Source: an uncultured Muribaculaceae bacterium
Lineage (GTDB): Bacteria > Bacteroidota > Bacteroidia > Bacteroidales > Muribaculaceae
NCBI GenBank assembly: GCA_910584055.1
Contig: CAJTZS010000001.1
Location: 1-64,000, forward strand
Reading direction: 5' to 3'
DNA: 64,000 nt
In this document: piece by piece, positions 25,495-34,157 of the stretch
How the letters are laid out: every line of letters begins with the position of its first letter
Position numbering within the stretch: the stretch's first letter is position 1
The notes under the pieces: generated by a model
Databases searched by the model: none
Seen by the model: the letters and a program-made list of their open reading frames with translations, nothing else
Told to the model about the DNA's origin: nothing
Translations under genes and position numbers: made by a program

Positions 25495-27177
25495 ATGAAC
25501 AAAAAATTGTTTTATCTGGCTTTGGGAGTCGCAGTTGTCGGCATGACAGGCTGCTCCAAGAAACTCGGCCAGTTTAAAAGTGATTTCTTTACAACAGTTC
25601 CCACTCCTTTGGAGACGGTGGGGGAGAACGTGCCCGGAACAATTACCGGTAAGATCCCCGCTAAATTTATGGTCAAGAACGCTAAGGTCACAGCCACTCC
25701 GGTTATCACATGGAACAGCGGCGAGACTACAGCGCAGCCTGTGATGATTCAGGGCGAGAATGTCCGCGCAAACGGACAGGTGGTTAATTATAAAGAGGGA
25801 GGCACAGTCACAATACCTTTCAACGTGGCTTACCAGGCTGCGATGGCGAAAAGCGACCTCTACCTCGATTTCGCCGTTGACCAGAACGGAAAGATGTATG
25901 CACTCCCCCGCGTGAAAGTGGGTTACGGCGTTGTAGCGACTTCAACCCTCGCTTCCGCCAAGACCGTGACACCGGCCGTGGCAAAAGATAATTTCCAGCG
26001 CATCATCAACGAGAAGTATTCCGCCGATATACATTTCCTTATAAACCAGGCAAACATCCGCGCCAACCAGACCGACAAGTCTGATTACATCGACCTCAAC
26101 AAACGTCTTCAGGAGGCCAATGCCGCAGCAAATCAGGAAATCGCAGGAATCACGGTCAATTCCTACGCATCTCCCGACGGCAAACTCGATTTCAACACGC
26201 AGCTCGCAGAGAAACGCGAGGCCAACACCACCAAATATATGGAGAATCAGCTGAAGAAAGACAAGATCACTGAATTCGGTGAGCTGACTTCTTCCTTCAC
26301 TCCCGAAGACTGGGAAGGTTTCCAGCAGCTTGTGGAGAAATCCAACATCCAGGACAAGGAACTTATCCTCAGCGTGCTCAAGATGTATCCCGATCCAGAA
26401 CAGCGCGAGCAAGAGATCCGCAACCTCTCATCTGTGTTCAACGAACTCGCAGATCAGATCCTTCCGCAGCTCCGCTATTCACGCGTGATGGCATCGATCA
26501 ACGTTATCGGCAAGAGCGACCAGGAACTCATCAACCTCTTCAACACAAACCCCAAGGAACTGACAGTTGATGAAATCCTTTACATCGCCACCCTTACCGA
26601 CGACAACACAAAGAAGATGGAAGTCTACAACAAGGCTGCCGAGCTTTATCCGAAAGATTACCGCACATTCAACGACCTGGGCCTCACGCAATATGTTGCC
26701 GGAGACTACGCCGGTGCTAAATCCAACTTCGAGCATGCACAGCGTCTGAACCCCTCCGCAAAAGAACCGGAGATGAACCTCGGCCTCGTTTCGATGCTCA
26801 ATCATGACTATTCCAAGGCTCAGGAACAGATTGGTGCAGCAGCCGGCGTTCCCGAGGCAGCTGACGCCCTCGGCGTTTATTACCTCACACAGGGCGACCT
26901 CGCGAAGGCTGTGCGCACATTCGGCGATTCCAAGACCAACAACGCCGCCCTCGCCCAGATCCTTTCTCAGGACTACTCTGCTGCCAAGAGCACTCTCGCA
27001 TCCGTGAAGAATCCCGATGCAACTACATATTACCTGACAGCAATCCTCGGGGCGCGCACCAACAACGAGAACATGGTGATGAGCAACCTCCGCCAGGCGG
27101 TTAAACTCGACAAATCGCTCCTCAACCGCGCCAAGAGCGACCTTGAGTTCGCAAAATACAACCTCTCTTACCTCTGA
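25495..27177 (+). CDS. Outer-membrane lipoprotein with OmpA-like and TPR regions
   Basis: This 560-aa protein starts at ATG 25495, chosen because it gives a lipoprotein signal (MNKKLFYLALGVAVVGMTGC). A beta-rich N-terminal half (about 25-200) is followed by an OmpA-like segment (ITVNSYASPDGKLDFNTQLAEKRE), then TPR units (AAELYPKDYRTFNDLGLTQY, KSNFEHAQRLNPSAKEPEMN). The OmpA-like piece could touch peptidoglycan and the TPRs a protein partner. The exact function is unknown. Codon use and GC are those of the chromosome. It is a single gene with its own terminator, the first gene right of the mobile region. Confidence 0.8.
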   Translation: MNKKLFYLALGVAVVGMTGCSKKLGQFKSDFFTTVPTPLETVGENVPGTITGKIPAKFMVKNAKVTATPVITWNSGETTAQPVMIQGENVRANGQVVNYKEGGTVTIPFNVAYQAAMAKSDLYLDFAVDQNGKMYALPRVKVGYGVVATSTLASAKTVTPAVAKDNFQRIINEKYSADIHFLINQANIRANQTDKSDYIDLNKRLQEANAAANQEIAGITVNSYASPDGKLDFNTQLAEKREANTTKYMENQLKKDKITEFGELTSSFTPEDWEGFQQLVEKSNIQDKELILSVLKMYPDPEQREQEIRNLSSVFNELADQILPQLRYSRVMASINVIGKSDQELINLFNTNPKELTVDEILYIATLTDDNTKKMEVYNKAAELYPKDYRTFNDLGLTQYVAGDYAGAKSNFEHAQRLNPSAKEPEMNLGLVSMLNHDYSKAQEQIGAAAGVPEAADALGVYYLTQGDLAKAVRTFGDSKTNNAALAQILSQDYSAAKSTLASVKNPDATTYYLTAILGARTNNENMVMSNLRQAVKLDKSLLNRAKSDLEFAKYNLSYL

Positions 27178-27208
27178 TCCGTCTCTGACAGGTAGAAGCT
27201 TCAACCAT

Positions 27209-27248
27209 AAAGGTGTGTCAAATTTTATCAGTTTGACACACCTTTTTT
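27209..27248 (+). terminator. Intrinsic terminator
   Basis: A 14-bp perfect stem (27209-27222 with 27232-27245) with a 9-nt loop is followed by a T run. Confidence 0.9.
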
Positions 27249-27263
27249 ATTTCAATTTAAGGC

Positions 27264-27318
27264 ATGTTGTATAACATATCACGTCGTATAGTACTTTCCC
27301 ACGTTTGCAACGGATACT
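27264..27318 (+). promoter_or_regulatory. 55-bp motif, copy A, upstream of the ECF sigma gene
   Basis: Copy A aligns without gaps to 28089-28143 with 42 of 55 identities. The fully conserved blocks are ATGTT, AACATAT, GTATAGTAC and TGCAACGGATACT. It is a candidate ECF-sigma-dependent, autoregulated promoter. Confidence 0.7.
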
Positions 27319-27427
27319 TCTTAGAAACACAAGATCCTTACAAATTTTAGAGTAAAATATTTTGTGTAACCGATGTTTTAAGCTAATATTGCACTTGAAT
27401 TATAAGAAACCTGATTATACAGAAAGC

Positions 27428-27994
27428 GTGTGGTTTGATGAGATTGAATGCATCAACAATCTGAAGCGAGGCAGCTACAAGGCGTTCTCGAAGATATACG
27501 ATGAATATGCCGATTGCGTCTTCGGCTTCGCTCTAAAGCAGCTGCGCAACCGCGAAGCTGCCAGGGATGTCGTGCAAGATACCTTCATGAGATTATGGAT
27601 CAACCGCCGCGTGGTTGACTGCTCCGGCAATCTAAGAAGCTTTATATTCTCCATAGCCCGATTCCGTGTCATAGACACCTTGCGTAGGCAGATGAGCGAA
27701 CCAACGTTCGAGGAATATATAGAGCATTGCGCCGAAGAACCTGCCGACGTGTCACCGGAGGATATTATAATGTATGAGGAATTCCTCGCATTAGTCGCCT
27801 CGGCAAAAGATAAGCTGACACCGCGCGAGCGGCAAATCTACGAACTGAGCCGGGACTCCCTTCTCTCTAACCGCCAGATAGCCGAGAAGCTCGGCATTTC
27901 GGAACAGACTGTGAAAAACCATATCTCGTCCGCCCTCCACACCCTGCGCGGAGCTATAGGAACGACACCGCTCATTTTTATTTTTTGGCTATAA
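27428..27994 (+). CDS. ECF-type RNA polymerase sigma factor
   Basis: The roughly 188-aa sigma-70 family protein has region 2 (YADCVFGFALKQLRNREAA, DVVQDTFMRLWINRR) and region 4 (LTPRERQIYELSRDSLLSNR, IAEKLGISEQTVKNHISSAL). No ATG fits. GTG 27428 gives the usual ECF length, while the open frame continues back to 27362. It lies upstream of fecR and the susC/D pair, the standard trans-envelope regulatory arrangement for glycan loci. The sigma factor is freed when the FecR-type anti-sigma senses substrate uptake through the SusC STN domain. Confidence 0.9.
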   Translation: MWFDEIECINNLKRGSYKAFSKIYDEYADCVFGFALKQLRNREAARDVVQDTFMRLWINRRVVDCSGNLRSFIFSIARFRVIDTLRRQMSEPTFEEYIEHCAEEPADVSPEDIIMYEEFLALVASAKDKLTPRERQIYELSRDSLLSNRQIAEKLGISEQTVKNHISSALHTLRGAIGTTPLIFIFWL

Positions 27995-28088
27995 ATTGGA
28001 TTTTTATCCTTGTTTATGCAGCCGTTGCGAGCAACAGCTGCTCCCAGGACGCGACCCATTAGAGACGAATTTTACTTTTCGTTAAAAG

Positions 28089-28143
28089 ATGTTATAAAAC
28101 ATATAATTTTGTATAGTACGGTTCATAGCTTGCAACGGATACT
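28089..28143 (+). promoter_or_regulatory. 55-bp motif, copy B, upstream of fecR
   Basis: Copy B has the same block spacing as copy A (22, 9, 11 and 13 bp). It lies 133 bp before the FecR start, so the PUL operon probably has the same control as the sigma gene. Confidence 0.7.
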
Positions 28144-28155
28144 CTGATACATGGC

Positions 28156-28175
28156 GGATGCACCGGGGTGCATCC
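28156..28175. repeat. Small perfect hairpin, possibly REP-like
   Basis: GGATGCACC and GGTGCATCC pair with a 2-nt loop and no T run. It could be a dispersed palindromic repeat; only a genome search would show this. Confidence 0.5.
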
Positions 28176-28209
28176 CTACATTAGAAAATACGGCACAAGC
28201 CGAAAATAC

Positions 28210-28260
28210 GGATTAACCTATACTTTTGGGATTATCCTATATTCACGGATTAACCTGATA
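28210..28260 (+). repeat. Three direct repeats upstream of fecR
   Basis: GGATTAACCTATA (28210), GGATTATCCTATA (28229) and GGATTAACCTGATA (28247) are spaced 19 and 18 bp. They end 17 bp before the FecR start and may be an operator. Confidence 0.5.
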
Positions 28261-28276
28261 ATACCAGTGTTACCAT

Positions 28277-29224
28277 ATGCTTTCACGATTTAAACTGCTT
28301 TACCGGAAATATGCAGACGGCAATATCAATCCGGTGGAATTCAAAGAACTTCGGGACTCGATAGAGACTGTGTCGGACGACCATCTGTGGATGGCCATGC
28401 TTGATTCAGACAAAGGCGACTTGACACCTATGCCTGAAGATATGAAAGAATCAATACGAAACAGCCTGCGCCGTTCAGTGATGCGCCTGCGCTTCAAGTC
28501 ATTCTCGCGCTACGCTGCGGTTGCCGCCGTGGCGGCAATATTGGTTACGACGGCTGTGGTTATCAGTATAGGAACGAGCACTGTCCCTACCCAGGAGTTC
28601 ACCGCTTCCATACCTGCTGGAAGCCGGTCCAACATCACACTCCCCGACCAATCCAAGGTTCAGCTCAACTCTTCGTCGGAACTCACCTTCTGCCGGAACA
28701 CAAAGGGGGAACGCATTGTCCGTCTAAACGGTGAGGCATACTTTGACGTTGCCAAGGACCAGGAACACACATTCCGCGTGATCGTCTCCGACATCGAAGT
28801 GGAAGTTCACGGCACATCATTCAATGTAAATGCCTACGACGACAACATCGAAGTCTCGCTCGAAAGTGGTAAAGTGAGTCTCGGTGGAAAAGGTCTCGCC
28901 GAAAACCGATATATCATGCGTCCCGGAGAAAAAGCCGTGTATAACCGCGCCGACGGCTCTCTCTCCATTGCCAAAGCCGACATAGACATCGAGACCGGCT
29001 GGCTTCGTGGAGATATTGCCTTCGAGCAGAAAAAGCTCTCCGACGTGATCGCCATGATAGAGCGTCGCTACGGTGTGGAAATCGAGATGCAATGTGACTC
29101 TCTTGCCGACGACACCATGACAGGTGTGTTCAGCAACGAAGATCTGTCGGACGTTCTCGCCTCACTAAGCAATATGTATAAGTTCAAGTATAAAATAAAT
29201 AAAAATCGTATAACCATTTACTAA
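28277..29224 (+). CDS. FecR-family anti-sigma factor
   Basis: This 315-aa inner-membrane protein has a cytoplasmic N-terminus that binds the sigma factor (about 1-75), one membrane helix (about 80-100, YAAVAAVAAILVTTAVVISI), and the periplasmic FecR domain (IPAGSRSNITLPDQSKVQLN, GEAYFDVAKDQEHTFRV, VHGTSFNVNAY). A C-terminal STN-like DUF4974 domain (FEQKKLSDVIAMIERRYGVE) receives the signal from SusC. It is 4 bp upstream of susC. Confidence 0.95.
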   Translation: MLSRFKLLYRKYADGNINPVEFKELRDSIETVSDDHLWMAMLDSDKGDLTPMPEDMKESIRNSLRRSVMRLRFKSFSRYAAVAAVAAILVTTAVVISIGTSTVPTQEFTASIPAGSRSNITLPDQSKVQLNSSSELTFCRNTKGERIVRLNGEAYFDVAKDQEHTFRVIVSDIEVEVHGTSFNVNAYDDNIEVSLESGKVSLGGKGLAENRYIMRPGEKAVYNRADGSLSIAKADIDIETGWLRGDIAFEQKKLSDVIAMIERRYGVEIEMQCDSLADDTMTGVFSNEDLSDVLASLSNMYKFKYKINKNRITIY

Positions 29225-29228
29225 CATC

Positions 29229-32200
29229 ATGAATCCAATTGTTCAGTTTATCACTGCGTTGTTCCTCTTCTGCATGCTTGCCGTGCCGATGGAAGCGAAC
29301 GCTCAGACGGAACGCGTTTCAGTGAAGGGAGGGCAGCTCTCCCAGGTTTTTAAGGAAATAGAGAAGCAGACGAAATATACCTTCGTCTACCGCGACAACA
29401 TCAACCCGAAATCTAAAATTTCGGTGAATGCCCAGCAGCGTCCCCTCTCGGAAGTCCTCAACGAGATACTGTCTCCGTTAGGTCTCACCTATTCTTTAAA
29501 CAACCGCACGATAACCATTGCAAAAGCGCCATCCAAATCTCCCGCCAAATCTTCCGGAGGGAAAGGGCAGGCGGCAATCAGCGGCAAAGTGCTCGACAAA
29601 GCAGGTGAACCGCTGATCGGTGTTTCCGTAAGATGCGACAAAACCGGTGCCGGGGCAGTCACCGACCTCGAAGGCAACTACACTATCGAAGCGCCTGAGG
29701 GCAGCAACCTTACTTTTACATATGTGGGGTATACACCCACAAAGAGAAAAGTGAATAATGCCGGGCAACTTAATGTGACGCTTTCTGAAGACTCCAAGGT
29801 CTTGGATGAGGTTGTGGTTGTCGGCTACGGCACAATGAAAAAGCGCGACCTTACCGGAGCCGTCTCTACAGTCAATCTTTCGGATGATCCTATCGGGACC
29901 ACATCTTCTGTGAGCCGCATGCTCGCAGGTAAAGCCGCAGGTTTGCAAGTGAACACTCCGAGCGCACAGCCCGGCGGGGCCACCAACTTCCTCATCCGCG
30001 GTGCCGCATCGGTAAATGCCAGCAACTCCCCGCTTTTCATAATTGACGGATTTCCTGTCAATTCAACCGGAGATGTCGGAGGCGGTTATTACACTAACGG
30101 AGCCAACGACAATATACTCGGTCAGCTCAATCCCAACGACATCGAAAGCATCGATGTGCTGAAAGACGCGTCATCTACAGCGATCTATGGCTCCCGCGCC
30201 GCAAACGGCGTTATTATCATCACCACAAAAAAAGGTGCGCAGGGCAGTCCAAAGGTGCAATACTCCGGAAGCGTCAGCGTGCAGACCATTGCCGACAAAT
30301 ATAAGATGGAGAACGCACGCGGGTGGATGGAAGCCGTCAATGCCATCAATTACGACCGTTATATGCGCGACTGCCAGTATTACCCCTATGGTCACAGCCA
30401 CCAGGAAAACCCTGCGTTTGTCCCGACATATACCGCCGAACAGATAGCCAACGCGGCACACGACACCGACTGGTTCGACGAAATCAGCCGCACCGGTTTC
30501 CAGACACAGCACAACCTCTCCATATCCGGAGGAACCCAATATACCAAATACCTGATTTCAGGCAATATATTCAGGCAGAACGGTGTGATCAAGAACAATG
30601 ACCTAACACGCTACACCCTCCGAAGCAATCTCGAGCAGAAAATCGGACGCATGGTAACTGTCGGGCTGAACATGTTCGCCTCTTCCGCTACAACCCATGA
30701 CGTGCCTCTCGGCGGTCACGACGGACCGGAGTTCGACCCGATCATCACAGTCGCCCTCAAGATGAATCCACTGCTGCCGGTGCGCGATGAAAACGGCAAC
30801 TATACTCTTCCTCCCAAGGCGGCGTACACCCCTAACCCTGTCTCGATGCTCGACATAGAGAACAAATACACACGCGAGCGTCTCATGACCAACGGCTTCG
30901 TGGAAATCAAGCCATGGGATTTCCTTTCTTTCCGCGCCAACCTCGGTCTTGACCGCACCAATATGAAACGTCGGGTATATATGCCCAAATCCACCCTTTA
31001 CGGAGCTAAGGTCGGAGGACAGGCAGACATAAACGAATTCGACAAGACCGACTATCTGCTTGACCTTATCGCCACCTTCAACAAAAATTTCGGGGATCAT
31101 AGTCTGACCGCAATGGTGGGCTACTCCTATCAGCGTTTCACAGCCGAATTTGTCAACGCCGGAAACCAGGATTTCACAGTCGAGAGTTTTGGATACAACA
31201 ACCTCGGAGCCGGTAACTTCAGCAAGCCAAGCGTAGCGTCAGGACGCTCCAGCAATGAACTTGCTTCATTCTTCGGGCGTGTCAGCTATTCATTCGGAGA
31301 CCGCTACCTCCTCACCGCCACCATGCGTGCGGACGGTGCGTCAAATTTCTCGCAGCATCACCGCTGGGGTTACTTCCCCTCCGTGGCAGCCGCCTGGCGT
31401 TTCTCGAGCGAAGAATTCTTGGAAGGAGCCAATTCCTGGCTTTCAAACGGTAAGTTAAGGCTCAGCTGGGGTCAGACCGGAAACTCAAGCATAGGCAACC
31501 GCACTTCATCGGAATACAGTCCGGGAACGAAATTCAATTTCGGCAACTCGCTCCATACCGGTTACGGACTTACACAGCTCGGCAACAACAATCTGAAATG
31601 GGAGACAACCACAGAGTGGAACCTCGGTCTTGATTTAGGATTCTTCAACAACCGCATCAATCTGACTGCCGAATATTTCAATCGTGTAATCTCCAACCTG
31701 TTGTCTACGAGACCCCTCATGTCTTTCAACCAGATATCCGCCATTTCAGACAACATAGGCAAGACACAGAGCCAGGGTGTGGAACTTACCCTCAACACCA
31801 TCAATTTCAACACTCCGGATTTCATGTGGTCAACCGATTTCACGTTCTCGTTCTACCGCGACCGCTGGAAAGAGCGTGCCGATACGTGGGTGGCATCCGC
31901 ATGGGACAAATATGACGGACCTATCCGCTATGCCTCCGGTTATGTGTCGGACGGACTGATCATGCCTGATGACGAAGTGCCTTATATGATCGGCAACTAT
32001 CCCGGACAGATAAAGATTCTCGACATAGACGGATACCAGTATAACGCAGACGGCACAATCAAGGTAGACGAACATGGCATTCCTTTGAAGACCGGTGCCC
32101 CTGACGGCAAACTTGACGATGCCGACAAAATAATGTACGCAACCACGGACCCCGGTTATCTCGCCGGATTCGGGAATACGCTGAGATGGAAGAACTTCGA

Positions 32201-32609
32201 CTTCAATATATACTTCTACGGTATGTTCCAGGTGTTCAGAAACGGCAGCTATCTCGACCAGACCGACTACATCAACGGCGTTGACAACGAGCAGAACTTC
32301 ACCACCGCCTGGCGCGATGCATGGTCAAGCACGAACCTTGACGGCAAGAATCCCGGTTACAATCAGGCCTATAGCGGCTATGGCAACGGCGACTTCTTCG
32401 CAAAGCGTTTCTATATGATCCGCTGCCGGAACATCACCCTCGGATACACCTTGCCGAAAATCAAGGGTATCTCAAAACTGCGCTTCTATCTTGATGTCAA
32501 CAACCCCTTCAAGATTTCGAACTATAAGGGACTCGACCTGGAAACAGGCGACACCAACTCATACCCCAACGTGCGCAGCTACAGTTTCGGTCTTGAATTT
32601 TCACTCTAA
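29229..32609 (+). CDS. SusC/RagA-like TonB-dependent outer-membrane transporter with STN domain
   Basis: This 1,126-aa protein has a signal peptide ending ANAQ and an STN signalling domain (about 28-100, SQVFKEIEKQTKYTFVYRDN), which marks it as the sensor for the ECF/FecR pair. A carboxypeptidase-like domain follows (ISGKVLDKAGEPLIGVSV), then the TonB box and plug (VVVGYGTMKKRDLTGAVS, DVLKDASSTAIYGSRAANGV) and a 22-strand barrel ending in SYSFGLEFSL. It imports oligosaccharides into the periplasm together with SusD, 6 bp downstream. Confidence 0.97.
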   Translation: MNPIVQFITALFLFCMLAVPMEANAQTERVSVKGGQLSQVFKEIEKQTKYTFVYRDNINPKSKISVNAQQRPLSEVLNEILSPLGLTYSLNNRTITIAKAPSKSPAKSSGGKGQAAISGKVLDKAGEPLIGVSVRCDKTGAGAVTDLEGNYTIEAPEGSNLTFTYVGYTPTKRKVNNAGQLNVTLSEDSKVLDEVVVVGYGTMKKRDLTGAVSTVNLSDDPIGTTSSVSRMLAGKAAGLQVNTPSAQPGGATNFLIRGAASVNASNSPLFIIDGFPVNSTGDVGGGYYTNGANDNILGQLNPNDIESIDVLKDASSTAIYGSRAANGVIIITTKKGAQGSPKVQYSGSVSVQTIADKYKMENARGWMEAVNAINYDRYMRDCQYYPYGHSHQENPAFVPTYTAEQIANAAHDTDWFDEISRTGFQTQHNLSISGGTQYTKYLISGNIFRQNGVIKNNDLTRYTLRSNLEQKIGRMVTVGLNMFASSATTHDVPLGGHDGPEFDPIITVALKMNPLLPVRDENGNYTLPPKAAYTPNPVSMLDIENKYTRERLMTNGFVEIKPWDFLSFRANLGLDRTNMKRRVYMPKSTLYGAKVGGQADINEFDKTDYLLDLIATFNKNFGDHSLTAMVGYSYQRFTAEFVNAGNQDFTVESFGYNNLGAGNFSKPSVASGRSSNELASFFGRVSYSFGDRYLLTATMRADGASNFSQHHRWGYFPSVAAAWRFSSEEFLEGANSWLSNGKLRLSWGQTGNSSIGNRTSSEYSPGTKFNFGNSLHTGYGLTQLGNNNLKWETTTEWNLGLDLGFFNNRINLTAEYFNRVISNLLSTRPLMSFNQISAISDNIGKTQSQGVELTLNTINFNTPDFMWSTDFTFSFYRDRWKERADTWVASAWDKYDGPIRYASGYVSDGLIMPDDEVPYMIGNYPGQIKILDIDGYQYNADGTIKVDEHGIPLKTGAPDGKLDDADKIMYATTDPGYLAGFGNTLRWKNFDFNIYFYGMFQVFRNGSYLDQTDYINGVDNEQNFTTAWRDAWSSTNLDGKNPGYNQAYSGYGNGDFFAKRFYMIRCRNITLGYTLPKIKGISKLRFYLDVNNPFKISNYKGLDLETGDTNSYPNVRSYSFGLEFSL

Positions 32610-32615
32610 ACGATT

Positions 32616-34115
32616 ATGATTTCGAATATTATGAAAGCTATATACGCAACCGCCGCTGCAACCTCGTTACTGCTTTTATCGTCGTGCACGGACCTCACTG
32701 AGGAATATTACAATAATGTGAATTCCGAGATTTTCCCCAAAAACGAACAGGAAGCAGAAGCCCTGGTCAATCAGGCGGCTTACTTCCAGTTTCAAGTAAA
32801 TGTCTACGGCACAATTTATGCCAGCAATATAGACAATATAGGTGTTTTCACCGAACTGACCACAGACATAGGAAATTCAGCATGGAAGAATGGAGCCACC
32901 AACGACCTCATGCAGGTCAATTTCACCACCAACACAGGTGTTATCGGCACCTATATCAATCTGGTAAAGGGCATCACCAGTTGCCTCAACACAAAGAACA
33001 CCATCCGGAATGTGCCGATGAGTCAGCAAGCCCTCGACAACCTTGACGGACAGCTCAACTGCGCCATGGGTTGGTTAGGATATGTGCTCCTGGACCTGTT
33101 CGGACCATTCCAGGTCGCCGATCAGGAACATCTCGATCATCCATATGATGTCATTCCTCTGCCACGTCTGTCGTATGAGGAATCCGTCAGCTTCATTGAG
33201 AACAATCTCCGCGAGGCAATCAGGTTGCTTCCCGAGGCCCGCTACAGGTATGGTTCGGAAAACTACGGGCGTTTCAGCCGCGCTGTTGCCTACACCATCC
33301 TCATGAAACTCTATATGCATGAGAAAGACTGGGAAAAGGCAATCGAATGCGGACGCGAATTAATGAAGCCCGAATACGGCTATGACCTCGTTCCCCATTA
33401 TGCCGACATATTCACACTCGAAAACGAAGGCAACGACGAGACCATCTACGCCGGTAACTGCGCCAACGAAAACAACGGGCAGCTATGGCTCGCCCATGTG
33501 TTGCCTACAGGTTATCCCACAAAGAATGAATTCATCCAGAAATGGAACGGATGGCACGTGCTCTGGAGTTTCTACGACACGTTCGATCCCGCCGACGAGC
33601 GTCTTAAAGTGCTTGTGGGCAGCTATCTCGGCACAGATGGCGTACATTATAACAAATCCAACCCCGGTGTGGGACTTGCCGACGGCGCGTTACCGGTGAA
33701 ATATGGCGAAGACCCCAACGACACTGGGCAGAGCAGCGCCATAGATTTCATCCTCCTCAGATATGCCGATGTGCTTACGATGATGTCCGAGGCTCTTGCC
33801 CGCCAGGCCAATGCAGTTACATCCGAAGCCCTACAGCTCCTTAACCGCGTCCACACCCGCGCCGGCTTGAAGCCATACGATAGTTTCAGTAGCCTTGATG
33901 CATTTCTCGACGCCAACCTCACGGAGCGAGGACATGAACTTTGGTTCGAAGGTGGAAACCGCCGTTCAGACCTTATCCGTTACGGACGCTATATACAATA
34001 CGCACGCAAATACCGAGGCTCAACCTCCGCTCAAGACTATATGGTGCTCTTCCCGCTGCCACAGTATGTGATTGACGAAAGCCGAGGACAAGTAATCCAG
34101 AACCCCGGATATTGA
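32616..34115 (+). CDS. SusD-like glycan-binding lipoprotein
   Basis: This 499-aa surface lipoprotein has the lipobox LLSSC. The start is ATG 32616 or 32631. It has the typical TPR-rich SusD fold, with the C-terminal features LRYADVLTMMSEALARQANA, LTERGHELWFEGGNRRSDLI and YMVLFPLPQYVIDES. It forms the lid of the SusC transporter and captures the glycan. The next gene is a hydrolase rather than the more usual SusE/F lipoprotein. Confidence 0.97.
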   Translation: MISNIMKAIYATAAATSLLLLSSCTDLTEEYYNNVNSEIFPKNEQEAEALVNQAAYFQFQVNVYGTIYASNIDNIGVFTELTTDIGNSAWKNGATNDLMQVNFTTNTGVIGTYINLVKGITSCLNTKNTIRNVPMSQQALDNLDGQLNCAMGWLGYVLLDLFGPFQVADQEHLDHPYDVIPLPRLSYEESVSFIENNLREAIRLLPEARYRYGSENYGRFSRAVAYTILMKLYMHEKDWEKAIECGRELMKPEYGYDLVPHYADIFTLENEGNDETIYAGNCANENNGQLWLAHVLPTGYPTKNEFIQKWNGWHVLWSFYDTFDPADERLKVLVGSYLGTDGVHYNKSNPGVGLADGALPVKYGEDPNDTGQSSAIDFILLRYADVLTMMSEALARQANAVTSEALQLLNRVHTRAGLKPYDSFSSLDAFLDANLTERGHELWFEGGNRRSDLIRYGRYIQYARKYRGSTSAQDYMVLFPLPQYVIDESRGQVIQNPGY

Positions 34116-34157
34116 TTTATGAAGCTCCTACCATTGAATACAAATTATATGATAAAC

